Of a stretch of DNA of 64,000 nucleotides, positions 18,500-26,481 are shown piece by piece. A model generated the notes under the pieces. The model saw nothing but the letters and a program-made list of their open reading frames with translations. It did no database searches and had not been told where the DNA came from. Origin of the DNA: Pseudomonas mosselii (lineage in GTDB: Bacteria; Pseudomonadota; Gammaproteobacteria; Pseudomonadales; Pseudomonadaceae); assembly GCF_019823065.1 (NCBI RefSeq), contig NZ_CP081966.1, forward strand, positions 1,643,501 through 1,707,500. The letters run 5' to 3'. Numbering within the stretch: position 1 is the first letter of the stretch; each line of letters starts with the position of its first letter. The position numbers were made by a program, and so were the translations under genes.

Positions 18500-18548
18500 G
18501 TGCATTGCAATCTGCACGCCCGTGCATTTTGCACAGTGCATTTTGCAC
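18500..18548. promoter_or_regulatory. Cluster of three GTGCA/TGCAC inverted repeats, candidate operator
   Basis: Three units occur in 49 bp: GTGCA-N8-TGCAC at 18500-18517, GTGCATTTTGCAC at 18522-18534 and an identical GTGCATTTTGCAC at 18536-18548. The last two are 14 bp apart. The cluster lies midway between divergent DUF3509 and ankyrin genes, about 120 bp from each start, and is surrounded by unusually AT-rich sequence. This is what a multi-site repressor or activator operator looks like; the factor is unknown to me. Confidence 0.55.
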
Positions 18549-18667
18549 GGTCATGGTCTGGCCATGGTCATAGCCTGGCTCTGTGCCGCCGATAGAATCT
18601 GAACCTTGGACCGCTCGCCGCTGCCTGATGGACACTTGGCCCATTGCCAGATGCCAGGAGGTTCCCG

Positions 18668-19189
18668 ATGTCCGATCACCAGCCCGCCACCATGACCGCC
18701 GAAGAAACCGCGGCCTTCGCCGACGAGGTCTTCGAGCGCGCCCGCCGCGGCGACGCGACGATGCTCGGCCGCTTGCTTGACGGAGGCCTGCCCGCCGACC
18801 TGCGCAACCACAAGGGCGACACCTTGTTGATGCTGGCCAGCTACCATGGCCACCACGACGCCGTGCGGGTGCTGCTGGCCCATGGCGCCGATCCGTTGAT
18901 TGCCAATGACAACGGCCAGTTGCCGATTGCCGGCGCTGCCTTCAAGGGCGATCTGGCCATGATCCGCCTGCTGCTCGAGCACGGCGTGCCGGTGGATGCC
19001 GCCGCCGCGGACGGCCGCACCGCGCTGATGCTGGCGGCGATGTTCAACCGCCTGGAGATCATCGACTACCTGCTGGCCCAGGGGGCCGATCCGACACGGC
19101 GTGACGCGGCCGGCGCCACCGCGCTGACGGCTGCGCGCACCATGGGCGCGGTGGATGCCGCCGCACGCCTGGAGGCGAAGGCCGGCTAA
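18668..19189 (+). CDS. Ankyrin-repeat protein
   Basis: A 173-residue protein made mostly of four to five ankyrin repeats (residues ~20-165). Repeat consensus elements are visible: GDTLLMLASYHGH, AVRVLLAHGADPLI, MIRLLLEHGVPVDA, GRTALMLAAMFNR and IIDYLLAQGADPT. No signal peptide is apparent, so it is probably cytoplasmic and mediates protein binding; a related periplasmic ankyrin (AnkB) accompanies catalase in P. aeruginosa, but there is no catalase here. The ATG at 18668 follows CAGGAGG. Confidence 0.87.
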   Translation: MSDHQPATMTAEETAAFADEVFERARRGDATMLGRLLDGGLPADLRNHKGDTLLMLASYHGHHDAVRVLLAHGADPLIANDNGQLPIAGAAFKGDLAMIRLLLEHGVPVDAAAADGRTALMLAAMFNRLEIIDYLLAQGADPTRRDAAGATALTAARTMGAVDAAARLEAKAG

Positions 19190-19249
19190 CCCTTCGGGGG
19201 CGTTTGCGGCTATCCTTGGCGCCTTTCACGCCAACCCGCAGGGCCCCCC

Positions 19250-19780
19250 ATGAAAGACCAGTTGCTCGAACTCATCCGCCTCATCGGCGCCGGCTGTATG
19301 CGCGATGAGGACATCGAGCGCATCGCCGCCGAGGCCGCCCAGGCCTACGCCGACCCCGCCGCCTTCCTCTCCGCCAACCCGGACATCAACTACGACGACA
19401 CCTTCCCGTTCCCGCTGGGCGAATGGGTGGTGGTCGGCAGCCTGCCCGACACCGTGCTGTTCCAGGCCGACAGCTACCAGGACCTGTTCCAGCAGATCAG
19501 CGACTCGTTCGACAAGAGCGTGCCGTTCACCCTCAAGCCCAAGCAGCTGGCGCGCACCGAGGCGCTGACCGCGCTCAACCGCATCCAGGTGCAGATGGGC
19601 GCGTTGAACAAGGAAGCCGGGGGCTACGTGCTGCTGAATTTCAGCCAGTTGCTCGATGACGAGCTGCAAATGGTGATGGTGGGGCAGAACGACCTGGCCC
19701 GTGTGCTGGAGTTGGGTGAGGCAGTCGGCATCAAGGTGGAGCCGGCGCTGGAGGCGCTGAAGGTGGCGGTGCACGTCTAA
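19250..19780 (+). CDS. Conserved hypothetical protein
   Basis: A 176-residue acidic soluble protein that I do not recognise. It starts MKDQLLELIRLIGAG and contains an all-helical N-terminal region, a strand-rich centre (FPFPLGEWVVVGSLPDTVLFQADS) and a C-terminal LNFSQLLDDELQMVMVGQNDL segment. No signal peptide, membrane segment or catalytic motif is evident. It follows the ankyrin gene by 60 bp on the same strand, so the two may be cotranscribed. Codon use matches neighbouring genes, supporting it as real. Confidence 0.75.
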   Translation: MKDQLLELIRLIGAGCMRDEDIERIAAEAAQAYADPAAFLSANPDINYDDTFPFPLGEWVVVGSLPDTVLFQADSYQDLFQQISDSFDKSVPFTLKPKQLARTEALTALNRIQVQMGALNKEAGGYVLLNFSQLLDDELQMVMVGQNDLARVLELGEAVGIKVEPALEALKVAVHV

Positions 19781-19800
19781 GCAACGAATTTTGCACCTTC

Positions 19801-19922
19801 CCCTGTAGGAGCGGCCTTGTGTCGCGAAAGGGGTGCGAAGCGCCCCGAGGATTCGTGTATCAAGCTGATATCGCCGGGGCTGCTTCGCAGCCCTTTCGCG
19901 ACACAAGGCCGCTCCTACAGGG
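19801..19922. repeat. Large inverted repeat pair (32-bp perfect arms)
   Basis: The arm at 19801-19832, starting CCCTGTAGGAGCGGCCTTGT, is an exact 32-base reverse complement of 19891-19922. The 58-base interior is partly self-complementary (GCGAAGCGCCCCG against GGGGCTGCTTCGC). It separates the convergent hypothetical gene and ZIP gene. This is the best-preserved copy of the window's second repeat family. Confidence 0.9.
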
Positions 19923-19949
19923 ATTGCGGACGGCCGGAGGATGTGTGCC

Positions 19950-20888
19950 TCAACCCAACGCGGTATCAAGAAACATCATCACCGCGAACCCGCCCATCAG
20001 CCCCAGCGTCGCTGCGGTCTGGTGCCCGTTGCGGTGGGTCTCCGGAATCACCTCGTGGGACACCACGAAGATCATCGCCCCCGCCGCCAGGCCCATGCTG
20101 ATCGGGTAGGCCAAGGCGAAGCCAGTGGAAATGCCCAGGCCGATCACCGCGCCCAGCGGCTCCATCAGGCCCGAGCCGATCGCCACCATCATCGCCTTGA
20201 AGTTCGAAAGCCCCGTGGCGCGCAGGGCCAGGGCCACGGCCAGGCCTTCGGGAATGTCCTGGATAGCGATGGCGCTGGTCAGCGGCAGGCCGATGTTCAT
20301 GTCGCCGTTGGCGAAGCTCACACCGATGGCCATGCCCTCGGGCAGGTTGTGCAGGGTGATGGCCAGCACGAACAGCCACACCCGGTTGACCCGCTCGGCC
20401 TGCGGGCCACAAGGGCCGGTGCTTTCATGCTCGTGCGGGGTAAAGCGGTCAAGGCCCAGCATCAGCAGCACCCCGAGGCCCATGCCCAGGACCACGGTGA
20501 AGGCCGCCGCCGGGCCGTTGCCGGTGATTTCGCGGGCGGCGTCCAGGCCCGGCAGGATCAGCGAGAACGAACTGGCGGCGAGCATCATGCCGGCGGCAAA
20601 GCCCAGCATCACATCCTGGGTGCGGGCGTTGACGTCGCGCAGGATCACCGCCAGCACAGCGCCCAGGGCGGTGGCGCCGAAGCCCGACAACCCGCCGAGC
20701 AGGGCCAGGTGCAGGTTGTCGGCGTGGTCGCCGTTGACCGCGTTCCACAGGCTCGCCAGCAACAGCGCGGCGACGGCCAGCAGGCTCAGGGCCAGGCCGG
20801 CGCTGAGCCAGGGCGTTTCCCGGGCCTGTTGTCGCCAGGCGCTGAGCATTGAGTCGGGAGCGACACTTTGGGTGTGGGCGGGGGGCAT
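19950..20888 (-). CDS. ZIP family divalent metal transporter
   Basis: A 312-residue inner-membrane protein with about eight hydrophobic segments. The metal-binding helices carry the ZIP signatures HNLPEG and QDIPEG, and a short His-containing loop (TPHEHEST) lies between helices 3 and 4. ZIP proteins move Zn2+, Fe2+ or similar ions into the cytoplasm. The N terminus is ~40 residues longer than in ZupT, with one extra helix. The ATG at 20888 is used. No Zur or Fur box was evident to me in the short upstream gap. Confidence 0.9.
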   Translation of the reverse strand: MPPAHTQSVAPDSMLSAWRQQARETPWLSAGLALSLLAVAALLLASLWNAVNGDHADNLHLALLGGLSGFGATALGAVLAVILRDVNARTQDVMLGFAAGMMLAASSFSLILPGLDAAREITGNGPAAAFTVVLGMGLGVLLMLGLDRFTPHEHESTGPCGPQAERVNRVWLFVLAITLHNLPEGMAIGVSFANGDMNIGLPLTSAIAIQDIPEGLAVALALRATGLSNFKAMMVAIGSGLMEPLGAVIGLGISTGFALAYPISMGLAAGAMIFVVSHEVIPETHRNGHQTAATLGLMGGFAVMMFLDTALG

Positions 20889-21014
20889 GTGAACCTCGGA
20901 GCAGTGAATGACAGCAGTTTATCCACTGACCTGTGCGCCGGGCCAAGGATTCCCTTCTATCGAGGCCATAGCCCGCTATGCTGTTGAACACATTTATCGT
21001 GCGGGAGCGGCGCC

Positions 21015-21206
21015 ATGGGGTCCACCTTCAACAGCCTGGTCGGCCTGATCATCCTGGCCCTGGATATCTGGGCCATTCTCAATGTGCTCAAGAGCGGCGC
21101 CGAGGTCGGCATCAAGGTGCTGTGGATCCTGCTGATCCTGCTGCTGCCGGTGCTGGGGCTGATCATCTGGGCGATTGCCGGGCCACGGGGCAATGTGCGG
21201 ATCTGA
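21015..21206 (+). CDS. PLDc_N-domain small membrane protein
   Basis: A 63-residue protein with two transmembrane helices (residues ~7-25 and 34-54). The DIWAILNVLKSG turn, followed by a leucine-rich second helix and IIWAIAGPRG, matches the PLDc_N module normally found at the N terminus of cardiolipin synthases but common as a free small protein. No catalytic HKD motif is present. The ATG at 21015 follows GGGAGCGG. It is divergent from the ZIP gene. Confidence 0.8.
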   Translation: MGSTFNSLVGLIILALDIWAILNVLKSGAEVGIKVLWILLILLLPVLGLIIWAIAGPRGNVRI

Positions 21207-21392
21207 AGCCGCTCATCCCAACTGTGTAACTTTGTAAGGGCCGGCTGCTCTCGACAAAATTTTCACACTCGATTTTTGAAAATCCGCGCCGCACAATGCG
21301 GCCTTGGTCCCACCTCGCGTTCGAGGGGCCGACCACCAGGCTGTCGGCGATCTCGCCTTCCCGCAAACCGCAATCCTAGGACCTCTCCATTC

Positions 21393-23468
21393 ATGGCTAA
21401 CACGGACGCCTTGAAGCAACAGGGCGTGCGAGGCTCGTTCTCGCCGACCCTGAAATCCCACCTGGCCTACACAGTGCTCAGTGGCCTGGTGATCATGCTG
21501 ATGCTCAGCCTGGTGCGCCTGGCGCTGCTGGTCTACAACAGCGACATGATCGGCGACACGCCGAACTCGACCGTCGCCGAAGGCTTCTTCAATGGCCTGC
21601 GCTTCGACCTGCGGGTGGTGGTGTACATCAGCATCCCGTTGCTGCTGGCGCTGCTCAGCCCCTGGCTGATGGCGCGCCGTGGGCTGTTCCGCTTCTGGCT
21701 GACCATCGCCTCGAGCGTGGTGATGTTCCTCGGCCTGATGGAGATGGACTTCTACCGCGAGTTCCACCAGCGCCTGAATGGCCTGGTGTTCCAGTACATC
21801 AAGGAAGACCCCAAGACCGTCATGAGCATGCTCTGGTACGGCTTCCCGGTGGTCCGTTACCTGCTGGCCTGGCTGGTCGGCACCTGGCTGCTGAGCTTGC
21901 TGTTCAAGGGCATTGATCGCCTGACCCGTGGCGAGCAAAGCGTCCAGCCCGCCGGCAGCCGCAAGGTCGCGCCATGGTATGGCCGCCTGGCGGTGTTCAT
22001 GGTCGTGCTGCTGGTGGCCGTGGTCGCCGCACGTGGCACCCTGCGCCAGGGCCCGCCAATGCGTTGGGGCGATGCCTTCACCACCGACTCGAACTTCGTC
22101 AACCAGCTGGGCCTGAACGGTACGCTGACCCTGATCGACGCCGCCAAGAGCCGCTTCGGCGAGGACCGCGCCAACATCTGGAAGCCGGTACTCGACCAGC
22201 CGCTGGCCACCCAGACCGTGCGCGAGCAACTGCTGACTGCCAACGACACCCTGGTCGATGCCGACGAAGCACCGATCCGTCGTGACTTCCTGCCGCCGCA
22301 GAAGAACACCCTGGCGGTCAAGAACGTCGTGGTCATCCTCATGGAAAGCTTCGCCGGCCACTCGGTGGGCGCCCTGGGCAGCCCGAACAACATCACCCCG
22401 TACTTCGACAAGCTGGCCAAGGAGGGGCTGCTGTTCGACCGCTTCTTCTCCAACGGCACCCATACCCACCAGGGCATGTTCGCCACCATGGCCTGCTTCC
22501 CCAACCTGCCGGGCTTCGAATACCTGATGCAGACCCCCGAAGGCGGCCACAAGCTGTCCGGCCTGCCGGCGTTGCTCAGTGCCCGTGACTATGACGATGT
22601 CTACGTCTACAACGGCGACTTCGCCTGGGACAACCAGTCCGGGTTCTTCGGCAACCAGGGCATGACCACCTTCATCGGCCGCAACGACTTCGTCAATCCG
22701 GTGTTCTCCGACCCGACCTGGGGCGTGTCCGACCAGGACATGTTCGACCGTGGTAACGAGGAGCTGGCCAAACATGACGGCAAGAAGCCGATCTACGCGC
22801 TGCTGCAGACCCTCTCCAACCACACGCCGTACGCCTTGCCCAAGGACCTGCCGGTGGAGAAGGTCACCGGGCAAGGGCGCCTGGACGAGCACCTGACCGC
22901 CATGCGCTATTCCGACTGGGCGCTGGGCCAGTTCTTCGAGAAGGCCCGCAAGGAGCCGTATTTCAAGGACACACTGTTCGTCATCGTCGGCGACCACGGC
23001 TTCGGCAACCACCAGCAGGTCACCGAGCTGGACCTGGGCCGCTTCAACGTGCCGTTGCTGCTGATCGCCCCGGGTATCCAGGAGAAGTTCGGCGCGGTCA
23101 ACCACACCGTGGGCACCCAGGTCGACATCGTGCCGACCATCATGGGCCGCCTGGGTGGCCAGGCCCGTCACCAGTGCTGGGGCCGCGACCTGCTCAACCT
23201 GCCTGAGGGCGACCAGGGCGTGGGCATGATCAAGCCGTCGGGCAGTGAGCAGATCGTTGGCCTGGTGCAGGGCGACCGCATCCTCATCGAGTCCAAGGAC
23301 ATGACCCCGCGGATGTACCGTTATCAGTTGGGGCGCGAGTTCAAGGCCGAACTCATCGAAAGCCCGGACCAGCCGGAAATGCTGAAGAAACTCGAGGCCT
23401 ATATCCAGACCGCGACCAAGAGCCTGCTGGACAACACTGCCGGTGTCGTCCACGGCACGCCGAAGTAA
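21393..23468 (+). CDS. LTA synthase/phosphoglycerol transferase-like membrane sulfatase-fold protein
   Basis: A 691-residue inner-membrane enzyme. About five transmembrane helices occupy residues 1-220, followed by a periplasmic alkaline-phosphatase/sulfatase fold beginning VVVILMESFAGHS near residue 310, with NGTHTHQGMFATMA carrying the candidate Thr nucleophile region and GDHGFGNH as a metal-binding motif. This is the LtaS/OpgB-like architecture; in Gram-negative bacteria such enzymes add phosphoglycerol or phosphoethanolamine to periplasmic glycans or lipids. Acceptor unknown. A strong terminator follows. The ATG at 21393 is chosen because it opens the usual MANTDALKQQG start. Confidence 0.88.
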   Translation: MANTDALKQQGVRGSFSPTLKSHLAYTVLSGLVIMLMLSLVRLALLVYNSDMIGDTPNSTVAEGFFNGLRFDLRVVVYISIPLLLALLSPWLMARRGLFRFWLTIASSVVMFLGLMEMDFYREFHQRLNGLVFQYIKEDPKTVMSMLWYGFPVVRYLLAWLVGTWLLSLLFKGIDRLTRGEQSVQPAGSRKVAPWYGRLAVFMVVLLVAVVAARGTLRQGPPMRWGDAFTTDSNFVNQLGLNGTLTLIDAAKSRFGEDRANIWKPVLDQPLATQTVREQLLTANDTLVDADEAPIRRDFLPPQKNTLAVKNVVVILMESFAGHSVGALGSPNNITPYFDKLAKEGLLFDRFFSNGTHTHQGMFATMACFPNLPGFEYLMQTPEGGHKLSGLPALLSARDYDDVYVYNGDFAWDNQSGFFGNQGMTTFIGRNDFVNPVFSDPTWGVSDQDMFDRGNEELAKHDGKKPIYALLQTLSNHTPYALPKDLPVEKVTGQGRLDEHLTAMRYSDWALGQFFEKARKEPYFKDTLFVIVGDHGFGNHQQVTELDLGRFNVPLLLIAPGIQEKFGAVNHTVGTQVDIVPTIMGRLGGQARHQCWGRDLLNLPEGDQGVGMIKPSGSEQIVGLVQGDRILIESKDMTPRMYRYQLGREFKAELIESPDQPEMLKKLEAYIQTATKSLLDNTAGVVHGTPK

Positions 23469-23487
23469 GGTCGCCGCCTGCCTCATG

Positions 23488-23516
23488 AAGCCCGCCCTGA
23501 ACCGGCGGGCTTTTTT
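23488..23516 (+). terminator. Rho-independent terminator
   Basis: Stem AAGCCCGCC (23488-23496) pairs with GGCGGGCTT (23504-23512), followed by a T-run to 23516. It ends the LtaS-like gene's transcript. Confidence 0.9.
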
Positions 23517-23612
23517 CATGCGGTTTCATCTACGTGGCTGAACATTCATTCCGGCGCGATGGTCAAGTGAGTACGCCGTTCCATTCACCGTTGCGCCAGC
23601 GAGGGTCGATCG

Positions 23613-23849
23613 ATGAAAGCATGGGAAGTCAGCTTTGCCGACCAGAAGGGCGAGCCGCAGACGCTGCTGCTCAATGCCGAGCAATGCCCCAGCGAGGAGG
23701 ATGCCGCCCGGGCGATCCGCTCGCGGCTGTTTCCGCTCATGGACGAACTGGACCTCAACGACTTCCAGGACCGTAGCTTTTCCCCCACGGCACGTTGGCT
23801 CAAGGAACAGAGCGGCGTGACCATCACCACCATTCGCGAAGCGCCCTGA
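23613..23849 (+). CDS. Small conserved hypothetical protein
   Basis: A 78-residue soluble protein starting MKAWEVSFADQKGEP, with an alternating strand/helix pattern and a C-terminal VTITTIREAP strand. I do not recognise the family. The frame shows strong third-position GC bias like its neighbours, and it is followed by a perfect 10-bp hairpin, both supporting a real gene. No membrane or secretion signal is visible. Confidence 0.7.
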   Translation: MKAWEVSFADQKGEPQTLLLNAEQCPSEEDAARAIRSRLFPLMDELDLNDFQDRSFSPTARWLKEQSGVTITTIREAP

Positions 23850-23863
23850 ACCGGGTGTCTCTG

Positions 23864-23889
23864 GCGTAGCGCCCACGCAGGCGCTACGC
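23864..23889. terminator. GC-rich hairpin after the small hypothetical gene
   Basis: GCGTAGCGCC (23864-23873) and GGCGCTACGC (23880-23889) are perfectly complementary with a 6-base loop. There is no T-run, so it may be a transcript-stabilising structure or a weak terminator. Confidence 0.5.
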
Positions 23890-24034
23890 TCAAGTCAGGC
23901 GCCGGCCTTCTCTGCGGGCCGCCGCCGTTTTCATCGCGTCTTGCAATCCGCTCGTATTGTCAGGCATTCCTTGTGTGCCAGGCAGGTGCGTTGTGCACGG
24001 AAAGTCTATCCATTGCTTTGCAGGAGGACGTTTC

Positions 24035-24367
24035 ATGAGCAGCCAGAACGACGACATCAGCAGCAGTGTCCTGCGCCAGATGAAAGCTGGCGGTTTCGAT
24101 TTCACCCGCATCCACCCCATCGAGTTCTATGCCGTGTTCCCCAGCGAGGCCGGTGCCCGCAGGGCGGCGGGGCAATTTCGTGGCGAATCGCTCAACGCCC
24201 AGGTGAGCGAGCGCGACGACGGTGCCTGGCACCTGGAACTGAGCAAGGTGATGTACGCCACCCATGGCGGCATCGGCGCCTTCGAGCAGGCCTTCGAACG
24301 GGTCGTGTCACCCTATGGCGGCGAAGTCGAGGGCTGGGGCGTCAAGCAGGAAAGGCCGATCGCCTAG
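24035..24367 (+). CDS. RraB-like ribonuclease E inhibitor family protein
   Basis: A 110-residue acidic protein with the RraB/DUF1260-like layout: an N-terminal helix, HPIEFYAVFPSEAGARRAA, then the strand-rich SERDDGAWHLELSKVMYATHGGIGAFEQAFE and GGEVEGWGVKQ. RraB binds RNase E and alters its cleavage in E. coli; the same activity is assumed here by family only. AGGAGG lies 8 bases before the ATG at 24035. It is convergent with the cytochrome c gene. Confidence 0.8.
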   Translation: MSSQNDDISSSVLRQMKAGGFDFTRIHPIEFYAVFPSEAGARRAAGQFRGESLNAQVSERDDGAWHLELSKVMYATHGGIGAFEQAFERVVSPYGGEVEGWGVKQERPIA

Positions 24368-24381
24368 GCCCTGCGAGGCCA

Positions 24382-25185
24382 TTAGTGCGCTTTGCGCCCC
24401 GCCATATGCTTCAGGTACGCCAGCACGGCATCGAGCGCCGGCTCATCCAGCACCTGGCTGGAAAACCCGGGCATCTTCGCCTGTTGCCAGCGCCGCAGGC
24501 TCTGCGGGTCGCGAATGTACTGGCGCAGGAAGGCCGGCTGGAAATACTCGGTGGGGTTGTGCGGCAGGTTCAGGTCCGGGCCCAGGTGCGCGTCGCCGGC
24601 GCCATTGAGGCGATGGCAGGCCAGGCAGTTCTGCTGAAACAGGGCAAAACCCTGGCGCACCGGGTCGTTCTCGGCCAGGGCCGGGTCGGGCAGCAGGGCG
24701 GGGAAGCGTGTCTCGACCGGGGGCAGGCGGCGGATGCTGGCGATCTGATACGGCCATTGTTCCGGGCGAATACCACTGGCCTGCGGTTGGGTCCATACCA
24801 GGTAGAACGGCCCTGCGCCTGGCTTGCCTTTGCTCAGCGCGGGCCAAGGGTGGCTGGGGTCCTCGATGGCCAGCCAGGCTTGCGCGGGGCCTGCCTGCAA
24901 CAGCGGCCCGGCGGGCATCTCGGCGGCGAAGCCATCGAGGGCCACGGCCTGCAGGTGATCGCTCGGGATCACGCCCGGCAGCAGCACCGCCAGAGGCACG
25001 GCGCGGTAATGCAAGGTGCGCTTGTAGGCCACGTCCTGTTCGATGGTGATATCCCGCGCCTGCGGATGGGCAAGTAGCTGTTCACTGCTCCAGTGCCGGC
25101 TATCCCCACCCAGTTCCAGCGTCAGCTGTGCCGCTGGCGATGTCGGGGCGAGTAGCAGGCAGAACAGGGCAAGACACAGGCGCAT
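24382..25185 (-). CDS. Periplasmic fusion: molybdopterin-oxidoreductase-like domain plus cytochrome c
   Basis: A 267-residue exported protein. Residues 1-19 form a signal peptide ending SPAAQ. Residues ~20-155 resemble the small SoxC/YedY-like domain often annotated as molybdopterin-dependent (YRAVPLAVLLPG, LAIEDPSHPWPAL), though it is too short to hold a complete cofactor site and no conserved Cys ligand is present. Residues ~175-265 are a class I cytochrome c with CLACH (Cys187, Cys190, His191) and probable axial Met238. It probably passes electrons in the periplasm; partners are not encoded adjacent. Confidence 0.83.
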   Translation of the reverse strand: MRLCLALFCLLLAPTSPAAQLTLELGGDSRHWSSEQLLAHPQARDITIEQDVAYKRTLHYRAVPLAVLLPGVIPSDHLQAVALDGFAAEMPAGPLLQAGPAQAWLAIEDPSHPWPALSKGKPGAGPFYLVWTQPQASGIRPEQWPYQIASIRRLPPVETRFPALLPDPALAENDPVRQGFALFQQNCLACHRLNGAGDAHLGPDLNLPHNPTEYFQPAFLRQYIRDPQSLRRWQQAKMPGFSSQVLDEPALDAVLAYLKHMAGRKAH

Positions 25186-25251
25186 GGGCGATCTCCAACC
25201 ATCAAGGTCGGCAGAGTACCTGCGCGCAATCGGAAAATGCCACTGCCGCGT

Positions 25252-25347
25252 TCAGCCGAAGAGCCGGGTGAGGTTCGGCAGGATCAGCAGCAGCGTCGTG
25301 GCGAAGAGTATGAGGCCGGCTTGGCGTACCTTGGATTGTCTGAACAT
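25252..25347 (-). CDS. 31-residue membrane peptide
   Basis: A short frame, MFRQSKVRQAG followed by a leucine-rich hydrophobic stretch (LILFATTLLLILP) and NLTRLFG. It predicts one transmembrane helix with a basic N terminus inside. AAGGCGG lies upstream of the ATG at 25347, and a perfect 6-bp palindrome sits 20 bp further upstream (25367-25382). It lies 66 bp before the cytochrome c gene on the same strand. No family is recognised; the basic-then-hydrophobic design resembles many bacterial small membrane proteins. Confidence 0.5.
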   Translation of the reverse strand: MFRQSKVRQAGLILFATTLLLILPNLTRLFG

Positions 25348-25713
25348 GGCGGACCGCCTTCTTGTTGTTATTCCTGAATAACCCTTGGCTTCCTTGTCTA
25401 GCGTCGGGTCGATCGCAGCGGCGTGATGGCACGCCGTTCCTGCTTGCCGCGTACATCTGGATATACAACCAACAGTAGGGCCCGCGTCATCCCTGATTCA
25501 GAACCCTTTGTTCTAAGATTTATCATGTCGATTCCTCATGGCTTTAAGGCCACTGGCCACCCCGCTGGCACGCTCAGGCTAGACGAGTGCGCGGCAGGGG
25601 TTACGAAGGGTTACAGGGCCTACCGTTCGTCCGGATATCCTACTTGCTTGTACGGCCCTTTCGCGTCAGTCTCTACAGCAAATCCCACCCACATGTCGTT
25701 CAGGACTACCCCT
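25348..25713. other. Intergenic region with little recognisable content
   Basis: A 366-bp gap between divergent genes. It contains the palindrome GTTATTCCTGAATAAC at 25367-25382 near the 31-residue peptide gene and otherwise mixed-composition sequence. A frame upstream of the amidotransferase gene is open from about 25423 but lacks ribosome sites, so I do not extend the gene into it. No RNA gene was identified. Confidence 0.5.
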
Positions 25714-26439
25714 ATGTCGTTACGCATCTGCATCCTTGAAACCGATGTCCTGCGACCGGAGTTGATCGCGCAGTACCAGGGCTACGGCAGGATGTTCGAG
25801 CAGCTGTTTTCGCGTCAGCCGATCGCGGCCGAATTCGATGTGTACAACGTGATGAATGGCGACTACCCCCCGGACGGCGAACGCTTCGATGCCTACCTGG
25901 TGACCGGCAGCAAGGCCGACTCGTTCGGCGACGATCCCTGGATCCAGACGCTCAAGGCCTACCTGCTCAATCTCTACGAACGTGGCGAGAAACTGCTGGG
26001 CGTGTGTTTCGGCCACCAGTTGCTGGCGCTGACCCTCGGCGGCAAGGCCGAGCGCGCCGACAAGGGTTGGGGGGTGGGCGTGCACCGTTACAGCCTGGCG
26101 GCCCATGCGCCGTGGATGGACCCGCAGGTGTCCGAGCTGACCCTGCTGATCAGCCACCAGGACCAGGTCACCGAGCTGCCCGAAGGGGCCACGGTCATCG
26201 CCTCGAGCGACTTCTGCCCGAACGCCGCCTACCACATCCGTGACCAGGTGCTGTGCTTCCAGGGACACCCGGAGTTCGTCCACGACTACTCCCGGGCATT
26301 GCTCGACGCGCGGCAGGCGTCGCTGGGCAATGAAGTCTATGAGAAGGCGGTGGCCAGCCTGGCCACCGAACACCAGGGGGATCTGGTGGGCGAATGGATG
26401 CTGCGTTTCGTCCAGCAGCCCGGCCGCCGCGCGATCTGA
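25714..26439 (+). CDS. Class I glutamine amidotransferase (GATase1-like)
   Basis: A 241-residue stand-alone amidotransferase domain. The nucleophile elbow GVCFGHQ contains Cys98, and the His-Glu pair is in FQGHPEF, completing the Cys-His-Glu triad. The GSKADSF segment is the oxyanion region. Proteins of this type resemble GMP synthase GATase or gamma-glutamyl-polyamine hydrolases; no synthetase partner is encoded here. The ATG at 25714 is chosen because CAGGA lies at a good distance; an in-frame ATG at 25693 has none. Confidence 0.87.
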   Translation: MSLRICILETDVLRPELIAQYQGYGRMFEQLFSRQPIAAEFDVYNVMNGDYPPDGERFDAYLVTGSKADSFGDDPWIQTLKAYLLNLYERGEKLLGVCFGHQLLALTLGGKAERADKGWGVGVHRYSLAAHAPWMDPQVSELTLLISHQDQVTELPEGATVIASSDFCPNAAYHIRDQVLCFQGHPEFVHDYSRALLDARQASLGNEVYEKAVASLATEHQGDLVGEWMLRFVQQPGRRAI

Positions 26440-26455
26440 GAGGCGCATCGACCTC

Positions 26456-26477
26456 AATCGCGGGTTCCCCCGCGATT
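26456..26477. terminator. Hairpin between convergent amidotransferase and corA
   Basis: AATCGCGGG (26456-26464) and CCCGCGATT (26469-26477) form a perfect 9-bp stem with a TTCC loop in the 42-bp gap between two convergent stop codons. It could serve both genes although T-runs are absent. Confidence 0.55.
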
Positions 26478-26481
26478 GGCG

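Noticed and set aside
18500..18548. CRISPR-like direct repeats
   Set aside because: Only short palindromes are repeated with no spacers, so this is an operator-like cluster, not an array.
21213..23519. 768-residue antisense frame opposite the LtaS-like gene
   Set aside because: Arg/His/Val/Gln-rich composition and exact coverage of the sense gene show it is a codon-bias artefact.
25423..25713. N-terminal extension of the glutamine amidotransferase
   Set aside because: No ribosome site and no similarity to the family; the enzyme fold begins at 25714.
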